Origin: JAEUHO01 sp046350655 | Lineage (GTDB): Bacteria > Planctomycetota > PLA2 > JAEUHO01 | Direction: 5' to 3' | DNA: 64,000 bases | NCBI GenBank assembly: GCA_046350655.1 | Contig: JAXMAB010000005.1 | Location: 558,001-622,000, forward strand | In this document: in pieces, positions 26,784 through 36,215 of the stretch | How the letters are laid out: each line of letters begins with the position of its first letter | Numbering within the stretch: position 1 is the first letter of the stretch | Translations under genes and position numbers: made by a program | Notes under the pieces: generated by a model | Told to the model about the DNA's origin: nothing | The model's database searches: none | The model's input: the letters and a program-made list of their open reading frames with translations, nothing else

Positions 26784-27506
26784 CTACCTTTGCATCTGGG
26801 CCTGTACCTCGGGGAGCGACAGGCCATCCCCATCGAATAGAGGTAACTCCTGTGTCAGGCGTAGGGTCCCAGCGAGGTCCGGCACGTAAAACTGCTCATC
26901 GAACGGCTGGGTACCGACCAACGAGCATAGCGTGCGCAAGTGCCGATGTGGGAACCGGTCCCGCGGCGGGCGAGCGCGATAGACGTTGGTGTCCTCTCCC
27001 GGGAGTGGCGTCCCGCGCTCGTCAAACTCCCAACTGTCCTCGAAGAGCAAGTCAACAGCTCTTGACGCACTCGACGGATCACCGAGATTGGCACTGTAGT
27101 CGAACATCCGACCCGGCATTGACGTTGGCGCTCGACGCACCTCGTCGACCCCCGGAGCATCGACAACGCGCAGGTACTCACATCGCAGTTGCCCGGCGAG
27201 CAAACTTGGGAGGGACTGCTCGGTCCCTTCTCTGGCATTGGAGAACAGAGCGGTCCACGCCGATGCCGTCGGAACGAGCAGGAAGTGCGTCGCCGCGATC
27301 CGGAGCGGGGGGAGTCCCTGAAGGAGCGCCTCCAACCCCCCTGGCACCCGATCCGAGCCGACACGCCACCGCCCCCTAGCCCAAGTGCGAAAGTACTGCT
27401 CGCCCAGCGACGCCAGGCGTTCCGGGCTGGCTCTCAGGAAGTAAAGTACCGTCGTGAGAGGTGCGTACCGATTCTCAAAGAGATAGTCTTCGTCGTGCCA
27501 GCTCAT
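26784..27506 (-). CDS. Unknown protein, islet paralogue A
   Basis: 240 residues, starting MSWHDEDYLFENRYAPLTT. The ATG at 27506 is chosen because the paralogue at 28357-29079 starts at the same point and both are 240 residues. No signal peptide or membrane segment is seen. Segments conserved between the two are HDEDYLF, YAPLTT, FRxWAxGxWxVGS, the LRVVDAPGxDEVRRAP block, MFxY, ERGxPLPGEDTxVYRAR, and LVGTxPF. I do not recognise the family. Codon use is less GC-rich than in the neighbours. This suggests horizontal acquisition; such duplicated orphan genes are sometimes immunity or effector-related, but nothing here proves it. Confidence 0.75.
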   Translation of the reverse strand: MSWHDEDYLFENRYAPLTTVLYFLRASPERLASLGEQYFRTWARGRWRVGSDRVPGGLEALLQGLPPLRIAATHFLLVPTASAWTALFSNAREGTEQSLPSLLAGQLRCEYLRVVDAPGVDEVRRAPTSMPGRMFDYSANLGDPSSASRAVDLLFEDSWEFDERGTPLPGEDTNVYRARPPRDRFPHRHLRTLCSLVGTQPFDEQFYVPDLAGTLRLTQELPLFDGDGLSLPEVQAQMQR

Positions 27507-28356
27507 TGGTGAAACTGTACCAAACTCACGCCGACGTCGGGGCCACAGTGGAGGATCCGCTCCGCCTTCGAGAGAGGCTCTGTACTGTCCGGACTGATGT
27601 CTGCCACAACATCCGGAGTGTGGTCCGGGCATTCGAACTTGACGGGACGACCTGCCCTCGGTCGCGGGGACGTCCACGGCCGGAGCCGATTCCGGACGAT
27701 CGGCGGATGCCGAGATCCCGACGCGACAGACCCTACGATTTTTGCCACCGGACGACCGACGGCGGGTCTATGGCCCCCGCGGCGACCGAGACTCGCTGTG
27801 CTGGCACGTGGCCCTGCGCCGCGACACGTCGTCGCACGCCTCCGCACGATCGGTCGTCGGAGCGTGCACCGCCGGCGCGTTCGGCGTCCCGCAACCGCCG
27901 CCACCCGTCGCCGCCGCAGCGCGCGCCAGGAGTCCGGCCGGACGACGGCATGGCCCCGGCGCCCGAGCTCGTGCGCCACCGGGAGCCTGCGCGTCGCTGG
28001 CACCGGATGCCCGACGAGGCCGACTCCGCACGACGGACTGCGGCGCAAACCGCCCCGCTGCGAACGCAACTCGTCGCAGACTTCACGTACGGGGACCAAG
28101 ACCTGACCTTCCTTCGCCTCCGTCGCGCCGCCCAGCCGAGTCGCTCGGTGAACTCGCCGTGCCGCCAAGGGACGTGCCGGACCCGCGGTGCATCCATGTG
28201 TCCCGAGATCAGCGAGGTCCGGAGCGACTGGATCACCCATCTCCCTCGCCCGTTCGCCTCCCGATCGCCCTGCGGCGTCACTCGTCCGCTGTCCTGCCGG
28301 GCGAACAACATCCCCGATCTCACTGCAGAGCCGCTCGGCCTCCACATCGCGCTGCA
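27507..28356. other. 850-bp spacer between the two paralogues, no convincing gene
   Basis: Open frames exist on both strands here (27503-28360 on -, 27461-28378 on +). Their translations are rich in Arg, Pro and Ala, with no domain pattern, signal or consistent codon bias. The region may be a degenerate third gene or an old mobile remnant. I could not identify transposase motifs, inverted repeats or att-like repeats. Confidence 0.5.
27514..27519 (-). promoter_or_regulatory. TACAGT box before islet paralogue A
   Basis: On the - strand TACAGT (27519-27514) ends 7 nt before ATG 27506, a leaderless-type spacing like that of several core genes. Confidence 0.45.
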
Positions 28357-29079
28357 TCACCCACGCATGCGAGCTTGAGCCTCCACAAGCGAGACCGCAT
28401 CACCTTCGACTTCCGGCAGATTCTTGAAGAGCAGAATTGCTCCCGCGGAAGTCGGATCATAGAAGTCCAACTCGAACGGCCTTGTTCCAACGAGTAGACA
28501 GAGCGCACGCAATTGCGAGTGCGGGAATCGATCCCGCAGCCGGCGAGCACGGTAGACACTCGTGTCCTCGCCTGGGAGCGGACTCCCGCGCTCCTCGAAC
28601 TCCCATCCATCCTCGACGAGCAATTCGACGTCCCGCGACGCGGCGTCCTCCCGACTCATGTCAGCAACGTAGTTGAACATCCTAGCTGGCATTGCCACCG
28701 GCGCGCGGCGCACCTCGTCCGATCCCGGGGCGTCCACGACCCTGAGGAAGGCGCACCGCAACCTCCTTGCAAGGACGCTCGGGAGTGACTGTTCCATTCC
28801 GTCTCGACAGTTCGAGAACATCGCGGTCCATGGCGACTTCGTCGGCACCACCAGAAATCGCGTCGCGCTCGACCGAAGCGGTTCAAGTCCCCGAACCAAC
28901 TCCTCCATCCCCCCCATCACCGGCTCGGAACCGACGGTCCACTCACCCTTCGCCCAAGCTCGAAAGTAGCTGAGGCTGAGATCGGCGATCGACCGGGAGT
29001 CGGACTTGAGAAAGAAGAGGTTCGTCGTCAGCGGCGCATAGCCGTTCCTGAAGAGATAGTCTTCGTCGTGGAAGTTCAT
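28357..29079 (-). CDS. Unknown protein, islet paralogue B
   Basis: 240 residues, starting MNFHDEDYLFRNGYAPLTT. It is clearly homologous along its whole length to the product of 26784-27506, by eye about half identical. The match is strongest in the first 40 residues, in the centre (AFLRVVDAPGSDEVRRAP) and in the ERGSPLPGEDTSVYRARR block. The first 19 bp coding for EDYLF are the same in both genes, so the duplication is real and not just convergent. No TAnnnT box is seen at leaderless spacing here, unlike paralogue A. No secretion signal or known catalytic motif is seen. Probably a cytoplasmic protein of unknown role. Confidence 0.75.
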   Translation of the reverse strand: MNFHDEDYLFRNGYAPLTTNLFFLKSDSRSIADLSLSYFRAWAKGEWTVGSEPVMGGMEELVRGLEPLRSSATRFLVVPTKSPWTAMFSNCRDGMEQSLPSVLARRLRCAFLRVVDAPGSDEVRRAPVAMPARMFNYVADMSREDAASRDVELLVEDGWEFEERGSPLPGEDTSVYRARRLRDRFPHSQLRALCLLVGTRPFELDFYDPTSAGAILLFKNLPEVEGDAVSLVEAQARMRG

Positions 29080-29490
29080 CGAGGGAACTTGTGGGGCGCC
29101 AGAAGAGCCTTCCGTTTCGGGAGCGACGCGAGGGCAAGCCGGTCCGCCGCATCGGGCTCGCTGTCGTGAGCAGGCTTCCCGGCGTCAGGCATGTGCGGAG
29201 TCTAGCGCACCCGACGCGCCGATGCAGAGGGCTTCGACCTTTCGCGCTATCGGACGTCGCCAGCTCGGTGCATTCGACGAGTGTTCGCCGGCCGGGCGCC
29301 GCGCAACCCGTCGACGGTCGGCAGCACGTTCCCGACGAGAAGCTCGTTGGGTCGGGGAGTCACGCGAACGCTGCGTCCGAGCGTCCCGCGCCGACCAGCC
29401 CCGGCAACGTCCCACGCGCGCCACGGCGGCGTCCGTTGGGGACTCGGTCGTCCTGCGCAGGGGTGGGCCGGCGGCGACCGGGCCTCGCGG
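29080..29490. other. Islet boundary spacer with a motif copy at its right end
   Basis: About 410 bp without a credible gene. Base composition returns to the high-GC norm from about 29,270. A forward copy of the iterated motif, ACCGGGCCTCGCGGT, occupies 29477-29491 and ends at the stop codon of the NAT-like gene. Confidence 0.45.
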
Positions 29491-30291
29491 TCAACCGGGC
29501 ACGACCGCGGAGAGGTGCGCGCGCAGGGTGTCCTCGCGCACGCCGAAGAGACGATGGAGCGTCGCGATGGGGTCCGGCCCGACCGGCACGGCACGGCAAC
29601 CCGTGGCGGTGATGACGTCCACGCGGCCCGCCTCCTCGCCGAACCAGCGGATCTCGTCGCCGACGCGGCGGGCGAGCCGGCCCGGCCGCCCGGCCAGCGC
29701 ACGCACCGCCTCGACCCAGAGGCGCAGGTACGCGTCGGGCGGCGCCGGCATCGGGACGAGCGCGTAGAGCGGCGTGACGACGCCGGCCCGCGACGTCCGC
29801 ACCATCGCGAGCAACGGGCCGCGGCGAGGCTCGAGGGTGTAGCGGAAGATCCCGTCGTCGAGCGACGCGCCGGGCCAGACCGGGATCGCGTCGCCGACGA
29901 AGTACGACGCGTCGTAGAGGCGCGGGCCTTCCTCGCCGTACACGAGCACCACCGCGTGCGGCTCCTCCTTCGCGAGGTGGTGGCCGAGCGCGGTGTGGGC
30001 GTTCGCGCCGACGCCGCGGAAGAGGTCGGCGAGCGCATAGGCCATCGCGAAGCAGGTGCCGCCGAGGCCCTCGTGGGCGACGTCGTCGAGCAGGCGGTCG
30101 GTGCCGCGGGGCCACGTGGCCGGCTGCGCGGGCCGCTCGCGGCGGCGCGCGAGCGCCGAGTAGTTCTCGTAGGGGACGGCCCGGAGGAACCGGCGGTACA
30201 CGCGTCCGACGCGCTCCGCGACCGTGAGCCGAGCCAAGGCCTCGGGATCGAGGTCGAGGCGTTGCAGCCGGTGGCGGGTCAGGACGTCCAC
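29491..30291 (-). CDS. Arylamine N-acetyltransferase-like cysteine enzyme
   Basis: 266 residues, the usual NAT size. The N-terminal helix region ends in a VPYENYSAL segment, matching the NAT 'PFEN' region. GLGGTCFAMAYALADLFRGVG follows, with the catalytic Cys near residue 80 (the family form is RGGxCxExN). HAVVLVYGEEGPRLYDASYFVG supplies the catalytic His and Asp. NATs transfer acetyl from acetyl-CoA to arylamines or hydrazines. The RGG is replaced by LGG, so the acceptor may differ. GTG 30291 starts just before the conserved N-terminus. A TAGACT box at 30349-30344 lies about 50 nt upstream. A longer in-frame start exists, but its extra residues are Pro/Arg-rich. Confidence 0.75.
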   Translation of the reverse strand: MDVLTRHRLQRLDLDPEALARLTVAERVGRVYRRFLRAVPYENYSALARRRERPAQPATWPRGTDRLLDDVAHEGLGGTCFAMAYALADLFRGVGANAHTALGHHLAKEEPHAVVLVYGEEGPRLYDASYFVGDAIPVWPGASLDDGIFRYTLEPRRGPLLAMVRTSRAGVVTPLYALVPMPAPPDAYLRLWVEAVRALAGRPGRLARRVGDEIRWFGEEAGRVDVITATGCRAVPVGPDPIATLHRLFGVREDTLRAHLSAVVPG

Positions 30292-30346
30292 CGCGGCGCT
30301 CCACCCGCCGCGCGCCCCCGCGCCGGTCCGACGGGCTGCCTCCAGT

Positions 30347-31000
30347 CTACCGCGCGAGGGTGGGGGGCGGGGGCGCGACCGGCGCACCGCCCCCGGCACC
30401 GGGGCCCCGGACGCGCGCGTCGATGCGCCCCGCGGCCCACCACGCGAGGCGGCCGACGACCACGCACAGCAGCAACGAGCCCACGATGTCGGAGGGCCAG
30501 TGCTTGCTCCAGAAGACGCGCGCGGTGCCCACCAGGAGCGCGTAGAGCCACGCGAGGGCCCCCACCGGCCACGGCGCGACGATCGCCAGGATCGCGGCGA
30601 TGCCGCCGGCCGTGATCGTGTGGCTGCTCGGGAACGACGGGCTCGTCGGCGGGTAGGCGCGCGCGACGATTGCGTCGGGTCGACGCTCGCAGGTCGCGCG
30701 CTCGAAGGGGCCCATGAGCACGTGGTCCTTCCCGAACGCGGTCCCCGGCCGATCGCGCGGCGCCACCTTCCAGCACCCCATGCGGACGAGGTGGAGCGCG
30801 CCGACGCACAGCACGACGGCGAGGAGCGCGCGCGGGGCCTGCGCCCGCGCCCGCGCGGACAGCAGGCCGAGCAGCGCCAGCAGCGCGAACACGAACGCCC
30901 CGAAGACGTCGTCGTTGAGGGCCTGGGCCACGACGTCGCCCCAGGCCGGGTCGAAGCCGCACGTGAGCGCGCGCAGGATGCGGACGTCGAGGTCGTGCAC
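30347..31000 (-). CDS. PAP2-family membrane phosphatase
   Basis: 217 residues, multi-pass. All three PAP2 active-site motifs are present: KVAPRDRPG (K-x6-RP, about residues 78-86), PSFPSSHT (PSxH variant, about 123-130) and RVFWSKHWPSDIVG (R-x5-H-x3-D, about 161-174). Members dephosphorylate lipid phosphates such as undecaprenyl pyrophosphate or phosphatidic acid on the outer face of the inner membrane. Which substrate this one uses is not evident. GTG 31000 is preceded by TAGGGT (31014-31009) at 8 nt, a leaderless arrangement. It ends 55 nt before the NAT-like gene. Confidence 0.9.
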   Translation of the reverse strand: MHDLDVRILRALTCGFDPAWGDVVAQALNDDVFGAFVFALLALLGLLSARARAQAPRALLAVVLCVGALHLVRMGCWKVAPRDRPGTAFGKDHVLMGPFERATCERRPDAIVARAYPPTSPSFPSSHTITAGGIAAILAIVAPWPVGALAWLYALLVGTARVFWSKHWPSDIVGSLLLCVVVGRLAWWAAGRIDARVRGPGAGGGAPVAPPPPTLAR

Positions 31001-31057
31001 GGGCCCCTACCCTACCGGCACGGCGCGCGGAGCGGCCCGGTCCGCCGCCGCGCGGGC

Positions 31058-33016
31058 CTACACGGGGAAGCGGACGGTCACGGTCGTGCCGCGGCCCGGC
31101 GCGCTGTCGAGGACGACCTTCGCGCGGTGGGCGTCGGCGTAGCGCCGCACGAGGGCGAGCCCGAGCCCGACGCCGCGCGCCGTCCGCGTGTCCTCGCGCC
31201 CGCCGCGGGAGAACGCCTGGAACAGGCGCCCCTGCTCGGCCACGGGGATGCCGGGGCCCCGGTCGGCCACGACGACGTCGACGCTGCCCGCGCCCGCGCG
31301 CACGGCGACGCGCACGTCCTTCTCGGGGGCGTGGGCCGAGTACTTGACCGCGTTGTCCACGAGGTTCACGACGAGGGCCCGCACGAGGCCCGGGTCGAAG
31401 CGGGGGGACGCGAGGCCCGGCGCGACGTCGACCGCCACGGGCACGCCGGCAGCCGACGCGGCGGGCGCGCAGAGCGCCACGGCGTCGCGCACGCACGCGC
31501 CGAGGTCGCCCGCGACCGCCGTCACGGTGGCGGTCCCGCGGTCGAGCGCGGCCAGCTCGAGCACCTGGTCGACGAGGCTCGAGAGGCGCTTCGTCTCGCC
31601 GACGATGCGTTCGGCGTAGTCCTCGGGCGTCTCGCCCTCGGGCACCCACCCCTCCTTCAGCATGTCGGCGTACATGCGGATGCTCGCGAGCGGCGTCTTG
31701 AGCTCGTGGGTGACCGCCGCGACGAAGTCCTGCTTGCGCTCCGCGACCTCCATCTCGCGGCGGACCGTCCGCGCCACGACGAAGAGACCGATGCCGGTCA
31801 CCGCGAGCAGGCCCGCGACGAGCAGCGCGTACCGGACGAGCGACGCGTCCCGCTCGGCGTCGAGCGCCGCCTCGGCCGGCTCGCCGAGCACGAAGAGTCC
31901 CGGCCAGATCGCCGACGGGCCCGCGCGCGGGTCCGGCGACGCGGGTCGCGGGTCGGGAGAGCCCACGAGCCGGTCGAGGAGCGACGCGACCGCGACGCCG
32001 CGGTATCGGTCGACGAACGTCATCATGTTCTTGACGGTCAGGGGGTCCGGCAGGTCCATCGGAGACGGCGCCGTTCCCCGCGCGACGACGACGTCGCCCC
32101 CGACGGGCGTGAACTCCGCGGGGAACGACCGGCCGGCGTCGACGACGTAGCCCTGCAGCAGCCAGCGGTCCTGCGGCGCGCTGCGGCGCGACGCGGCGGC
32201 GGCGCCCGGGATCCAGACGACGCGCCACGCGACCACGTCGACGGCGCCGGGCACCCCCGCGTCGCGCAGCAGGTAGCCGAACGGCGTCACGGGCACGGCG
32301 ACGACGTCGGCCGCCGCGGGAGGCGGTCGCGACGCGGGGGCGGCGGAGGGCGCGGCGGGTGCGCCCGCCGCCTCCGGCGTCGGCGTGACCGCGACCTGGG
32401 GGCCGGCGGCCTGCCGCTTCTGGAAGTTCTCGAGGTAGTTCGTCGCGCGGTTCGACTCGGCGGCGACCTGCACCTCCTCGAGCAGCTGTCCGCGCTCCTC
32501 GTTGGCCATCAGCGTCTGGACGGGGACCTTGACCGTCGGCGCGGTGGCGACCCCCGGGTCGCGCGGCGCCCGCTCGAGGATGCCCCGCAACGCCGGGCCG
32601 AACCCGTCCACGAGCGTCGCGCGCCACGGGACGTCGTCGCCCGGGAACACCTCGGGGCCCGAGACGACGCCCTGGGAGAGCGTCCACTGGAACCAGCCGA
32701 GCACGCGCGGGTCGTCGGACGGCGACGCCAGCGGCGAGCGGACGAACGCGGGCCCGTTGGCGACGACGGCGTCGGCGGGCATGTACTGCGGCGCGTACTG
32801 GAAGTACGGGCGCGCCGCCTCGCGGGCCCGCACCGCGTCGAGCTCCGCGGCCTCCTCGTCGACGAGGCGCCGGACCTCGGCCGCGGCGTGCCGGCGCGCG
32901 TCGTCGCGGCGGGCGCGGTCCTCGCGGGCGACGCTGTAGAACCCGAAGCCGCCGAGCAGCACCGCCGGGACCACCAGCAGCAGCGCGTACGAAAGGAGGG
33001 GCCGCCGGGCCTTCAC
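31058..33016 (-). CDS. Membrane sensor histidine kinase
   Basis: 652 residues. A membrane segment at residues 7-24 is followed by a long extracytoplasmic region (to about 410) with low-complexity Ala/Pro parts and a second membrane segment at about 385-410. HisKA has VTHELKTPLASIRMYADML (phospho-accepting His near residue 437). HATPase has NLVDNAVKYS, DRGPGIP, the GGREDTRTARGVGLGLAL G-box region and GTTVTVRFP. The start GTG 33016 overlaps the response-regulator stop (GTGA). The ligand is unknown. A copy of the iterated motif lies inside the coding sequence and is translated as PGLAS (31409-31419). Confidence 0.9.
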   Translation of the reverse strand: MKARRPLLSYALLLVVPAVLLGGFGFYSVAREDRARRDDARRHAAAEVRRLVDEEAAELDAVRAREAARPYFQYAPQYMPADAVVANGPAFVRSPLASPSDDPRVLGWFQWTLSQGVVSGPEVFPGDDVPWRATLVDGFGPALRGILERAPRDPGVATAPTVKVPVQTLMANEERGQLLEEVQVAAESNRATNYLENFQKRQAAGPQVAVTPTPEAAGAPAAPSAAPASRPPPAAADVVAVPVTPFGYLLRDAGVPGAVDVVAWRVVWIPGAAAASRRSAPQDRWLLQGYVVDAGRSFPAEFTPVGGDVVVARGTAPSPMDLPDPLTVKNMMTFVDRYRGVAVASLLDRLVGSPDPRPASPDPRAGPSAIWPGLFVLGEPAEAALDAERDASLVRYALLVAGLLAVTGIGLFVVARTVRREMEVAERKQDFVAAVTHELKTPLASIRMYADMLKEGWVPEGETPEDYAERIVGETKRLSSLVDQVLELAALDRGTATVTAVAGDLGACVRDAVALCAPAASAAGVPVAVDVAPGLASPRFDPGLVRALVVNLVDNAVKYSAHAPEKDVRVAVRAGAGSVDVVVADRGPGIPVAEQGRLFQAFSRGGREDTRTARGVGLGLALVRRYADAHRAKVVLDSAPGRGTTVTVRFPV

Positions 33017-33711
33017 GCGCCGCCCCACCGATAGCCGGCGCCGCGCACGGTGAGCACGATGGCGGGGTCCGCCGGGTCGCGCTCGATCTTCTTGCGCAGC
33101 GCCGCGAGCGTGTTGTCGACGGTGCGCGTCTCGACGGCCGCCGACTTGTACATCCACACCTTCAGCAGGAACTCGTCGCGCGTGACGACGTTGCCCGCGC
33201 GGCTGCGGAGGTAGCGGAGGATCTCGCCCTCGCGGGGGGTCAGCGGGATCTCGACCTCGCCGCGCCTCGCGAGCAGGCGGCCGAGGTCGAACTCGACGCC
33301 GTCGCACGCGAACCGCTCGCCGTCGCCGCGGTCCATCCGCGCCCGCCGCAGCTGCGCGCCGACGCGGGCGATCACCTCGGCGAGCGAGAACGGCTTGGTC
33401 ACGTAGTCGTCGGCGCCGCCCTCGAGCCCGCGGACCCGGTCGGCCTCGGCGCCGCGGGCGGTCAACATGATCGTCGGGACGCGGTGCCCCTCGCCGCGCA
33501 GGCGGCGGATCACGTCGAAGCCCGAGACGCCGGGCAGCATCACGTCGAGGATCATGACGTCGACGGGCCCCCGCTTCGCCGCCTCGTAGCCGGCGAGGCC
33601 GTCCTCGGCGAGGTCCACCTCGTAGCCCTGGAAACGGAGCGCCTCGGCGAGGCCGCGCGCGAGGGCGGGCTCGTCCTCGACGATCAGGACGCGGGGGGCG
33701 GCGGCGGTCAT
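33013..33711 (-). CDS. OmpR-family response regulator
   Basis: 232 residues. The receiver domain has acidic residues VEDE near 11-14, phospho-acceptor Asp near residue 56 in ILDVMLPG, Thr in MLTARG and Lys in YVTKPF. The C-terminal winged helix has RRGEVEIPLTPREGEILRYL and VDNTLAALRKKIE, then GAGYRW. It is the first gene of an RR-HK pair and overlaps the kinase gene by four bases. Its -10 candidate TATCCT (33734-33729) lies 17 nt before the ATG, the longest such spacing among these boxes. Target genes are unknown. Confidence 0.93.
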   Translation of the reverse strand: MTAAAPRVLIVEDEPALARGLAEALRFQGYEVDLAEDGLAGYEAAKRGPVDVMILDVMLPGVSGFDVIRRLRGEGHRVPTIMLTARGAEADRVRGLEGGADDYVTKPFSLAEVIARVGAQLRRARMDRGDGERFACDGVEFDLGRLLARRGEVEIPLTPREGEILRYLRSRAGNVVTRDEFLLKVWMYKSAAVETRTVDNTLAALRKKIERDPADPAIVLTVRGAGYRWGGA

Positions 33712-33787
33712 CGGGGCGCTCCGGGTGGAGGATACGAGCGCGGGGCCGGGAACGTGTGTTCCCGACCCCGCCGGCGCGGCCCGTCCG

Positions 33788-36082
33788 TCACTTGACCGAG
33801 GCCGTCTCCACGACGAGGACCTGGCGGCCCCCGACCTGCAGGAGGACGTCGCCCTCCTGGGCGAGGCGCGCGTTCTCGTCGGCCGAGGTGGCGGCCAGGA
33901 GCTCGAAGAACCGCGGGGACCAGCGCACGACGACCTCGTCCGCCTTGCTCGCGTCCTTCACCTCGGCGTCGACCCAGACCGCCGCGCGGGCCTGGACCCG
34001 GGCGCGGTTGTAGAAGGCGCGGTTGCCGACCTGGCGGACGACGCCGACCTTCAGCTCCTCGACGTCGCGGCCGCCTTCCTTCTGCTTGAGGAGGCCGCGG
34101 CCGTCGCCGCCGGCCAGCCCGGGCGTCGGCGACGTGGGGGCGTCGGCCGGGCCCGCGGTGGTCGCGGGCGGCGGGGGCGCCTTGTCGGCGCCGCGGCGGC
34201 CGGCCTGGTTCGCGGCCTGCGCGAAGCCGCCGGCGTCGTCGCGGTCCGAGAGCTCGCGCGCCCGCGACAGCTCCTCGCCCGCCCGCAGGCGGTTCGCGGC
34301 GAGCGAGCCGTGGTCGGCGGTCTCGTCGGCGAGGAACGACGTGTACTCGGTCATGATCCCGAACTTCGTCGAGAGCGCGACGATCTCGTCGACGAGCTCC
34401 TTCTCCTGGCGGCCCGCGATGCGGATCGCGTCGATGAGCTCGGCGATGCGGCGCACGGCCCAGACCCGCGCCGGGAAGTCGTCGCGCAGGCCCTGGCCCT
34501 CGCCGCCGGCCTGCAGCTTGTAGTGGAACTCGCGCCCCTGCTCGCCGTCGCGGCCGGAGAGCACGACGTCGACGGGGCCGCCGCCCTGCTTGAAGCGGCC
34601 CGCGACGACGACCTGGCCGCCGCGGAAGAGGTCCGGCATCACGCCGGGCAGCACGCCCGAGACCTGCAGGCCGCCGAAGTCGAGCTTGACGTCGGTGAGC
34701 ACGGGGTAGCGGAGCTTCTCGTAGAGCGCGGCGACCTTCCGCTCGACGTCCTCGCCGGGCCGGACGTAGGCCGGCGCGCCGTGGTTGCCGAGCGCGATCC
34801 GGTCGAGGAACGCGGCGTTGACCGTGGTGCCGAGGCCGAAGGTGAAGATGCTCGCCTTGGCGGTCTGGTTCCACGCGGCGACGCGCTTGACGATCTCGTC
34901 GGGGTCGGTGGTCTCGCCGATGGTCGGGCGGCCGTCGGTCAGGAAGAGGAGGACGCGGGGCAGGCCCGGCGTGGACGGCTGCGTCAGCGCGGTCTTGAAC
35001 GCGTCCACGATGCGGGTGCCGCCGGTGGCGCGCAGGCCCTCCACGAAGTCGAAGGCCTCCTTCAGCGCCTCCTTCGTCGCCTTGCGCGGCGCGTCCCAGA
35101 GCGCGACCACGTCGGACGAGTAGGTGATGACGTTGAACAGGTCGCCCTCGTTGAGGCCGCCGATCACCTGGCGGAGCGCGGCGCGGGTCTGCTCGAAGAC
35201 GACGCCCGCCATGGACCCGGAGACGTCCACGCAGAACGTGATGTCCTTCGGCTTGGCGGCCTCGGCCTTCGCGTCCGGGACGGTCGGCGCGGCGAGCAGC
35301 AGGAAGTAGCCGCGGTCCTCGCCGCGGGGCCAGTGCGTGAGCAGCGTCGCGGAGACGTCGCCGGCCTGCTCGCCCCAGTAGAGGAGGAAGTCCGTCTCGG
35401 GGCGGGCCTGCTTCGCCTCCATCGTCGCGCGGAGGTGCTTGCCGTCCTTGCGGGTCACGACGACGTCGTGGGTCGGGCAGTAGACCGCGCCGACGCCCGT
35501 CGGGCTCTCGACGTCCACCGTCACGCGCACGTCGCGCAGCGGCTTGGCCGAGAACTTCTCGGTGTTCAGCGGGTAGACGAGCTCGACGGTCTCGCCGTCC
35601 TTCGGGAGGAGCTGGTCGTACTCGAGCACGAGCTGCCGCGAGCCGCCCGCGGGGATCGGGAAGATCGACGCGCGGAAGAAGTCGCGGCCGACGTACTCGA
35701 CGAGGGCCGGGTCCTTCTGCCGGCGGACGATGTCGTCGTAGATGCGGCGGGCCTCCTCGGCCTTGAGGAGACGGCCTTCCATCGCCTTGCCGTCCACCAT
35801 CAGCGTGACCGCGTTCACCATCGCGCCCGCGGGCACCGGGAACACGTACTCCGTCTCGAGCGGGATCGACGAGAGGTTCGTGAACTCCTGGTCGACGCGC
35901 ACGCGGGCCTTCTGCCCGACGACGCTCACGTCCACGTGGTGGTACGTGACGGCCCAGTCGCCGCGGACGCGGCGCTCGGGCCGGATCGGGACGAGGAACC
36001 CGTCGGCGCGGGCCGGCGCGGCGGAGAGGGCGGCCGCGGCGACGAGCGCCACGGCGAGGACGGCGGGGAGGAGGCGACGCAT
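33788..36082 (-). CDS. Exported VIT and VWA domain protein
   Basis: 764 residues. ATG 36082 starts a good signal peptide (to ARA, about residue 26); the longer in-frame start adds an unlikely leader. A VIT domain follows (VDVSVVGQKARVRVDQEF, TEYVFPVPAGAMVNAVTLMVDGK, RRIYDDIVRRQKDPALVEYVG). A VWA domain comes next with MIDAS DVSGS near residue 286, a GGTRIVDAF segment and LFLTDGRPT. An extended C-terminal region contains WAVRRIAELID and a Pro-rich insert. VIT-VWA proteins are secreted or surface metal-binding adhesion-like modules related to inter-alpha-trypsin inhibitor heavy chains. The next gene downstream on the - strand (36216-38117) also carries a VWA domain. Confidence 0.9.
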   Translation of the reverse strand: MRRLLPAVLAVALVAAAALSAAPARADGFLVPIRPERRVRGDWAVTYHHVDVSVVGQKARVRVDQEFTNLSSIPLETEYVFPVPAGAMVNAVTLMVDGKAMEGRLLKAEEARRIYDDIVRRQKDPALVEYVGRDFFRASIFPIPAGGSRQLVLEYDQLLPKDGETVELVYPLNTEKFSAKPLRDVRVTVDVESPTGVGAVYCPTHDVVVTRKDGKHLRATMEAKQARPETDFLLYWGEQAGDVSATLLTHWPRGEDRGYFLLLAAPTVPDAKAEAAKPKDITFCVDVSGSMAGVVFEQTRAALRQVIGGLNEGDLFNVITYSSDVVALWDAPRKATKEALKEAFDFVEGLRATGGTRIVDAFKTALTQPSTPGLPRVLLFLTDGRPTIGETTDPDEIVKRVAAWNQTAKASIFTFGLGTTVNAAFLDRIALGNHGAPAYVRPGEDVERKVAALYEKLRYPVLTDVKLDFGGLQVSGVLPGVMPDLFRGGQVVVAGRFKQGGGPVDVVLSGRDGEQGREFHYKLQAGGEGQGLRDDFPARVWAVRRIAELIDAIRIAGRQEKELVDEIVALSTKFGIMTEYTSFLADETADHGSLAANRLRAGEELSRARELSDRDDAGGFAQAANQAGRRGADKAPPPPATTAGPADAPTSPTPGLAGGDGRGLLKQKEGGRDVEELKVGVVRQVGNRAFYNRARVQARAAVWVDAEVKDASKADEVVVRWSPRFFELLAATSADENARLAQEGDVLLQVGGRQVLVVETASVK

Positions 36083-36215
36083 GGGAAGGGCTCCGTTCGA
36101 GTCGGTCGTACCCCTTCCGACGGCGTCCCCCGGCAAAAGTTCTGCACATCCCCGCGCGCCCCCCCGGGCGCGTCGGATCCGTTGCGGTGCGGGGCCCGAC
36201 GGGCCGCCCGGCGCC

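Noticed and set aside
27575..27591. GAGGCTCTGTACTGTCC, which resembles the end of element B1
   Set aside because: Only about ten consecutive bases match and no partner inverted repeat lies within several hundred bp. Chance is likely.
27503..28378. Overlapping 285-305 codon frames on both strands in the islet spacer
   Set aside because: Both are compositionally biased, lack motifs and contradict each other. No start signal supports either, so the region is reported as a spacer.
30224..33034. 936-codon + strand frame opposite the PAP2 and histidine kinase genes
   Set aside because: Composition is dominated by Arg, Asp, Glu, His and Val. The opposite strand carries complete kinase and phosphatase motifs.
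33708..36149. 813-codon - strand frame overlapping the VIT/VWA gene
   Set aside because: It is an Arg/Pro/Gly-rich shadow; the in-phase VIT/VWA frame has recognisable domains and a signal peptide.
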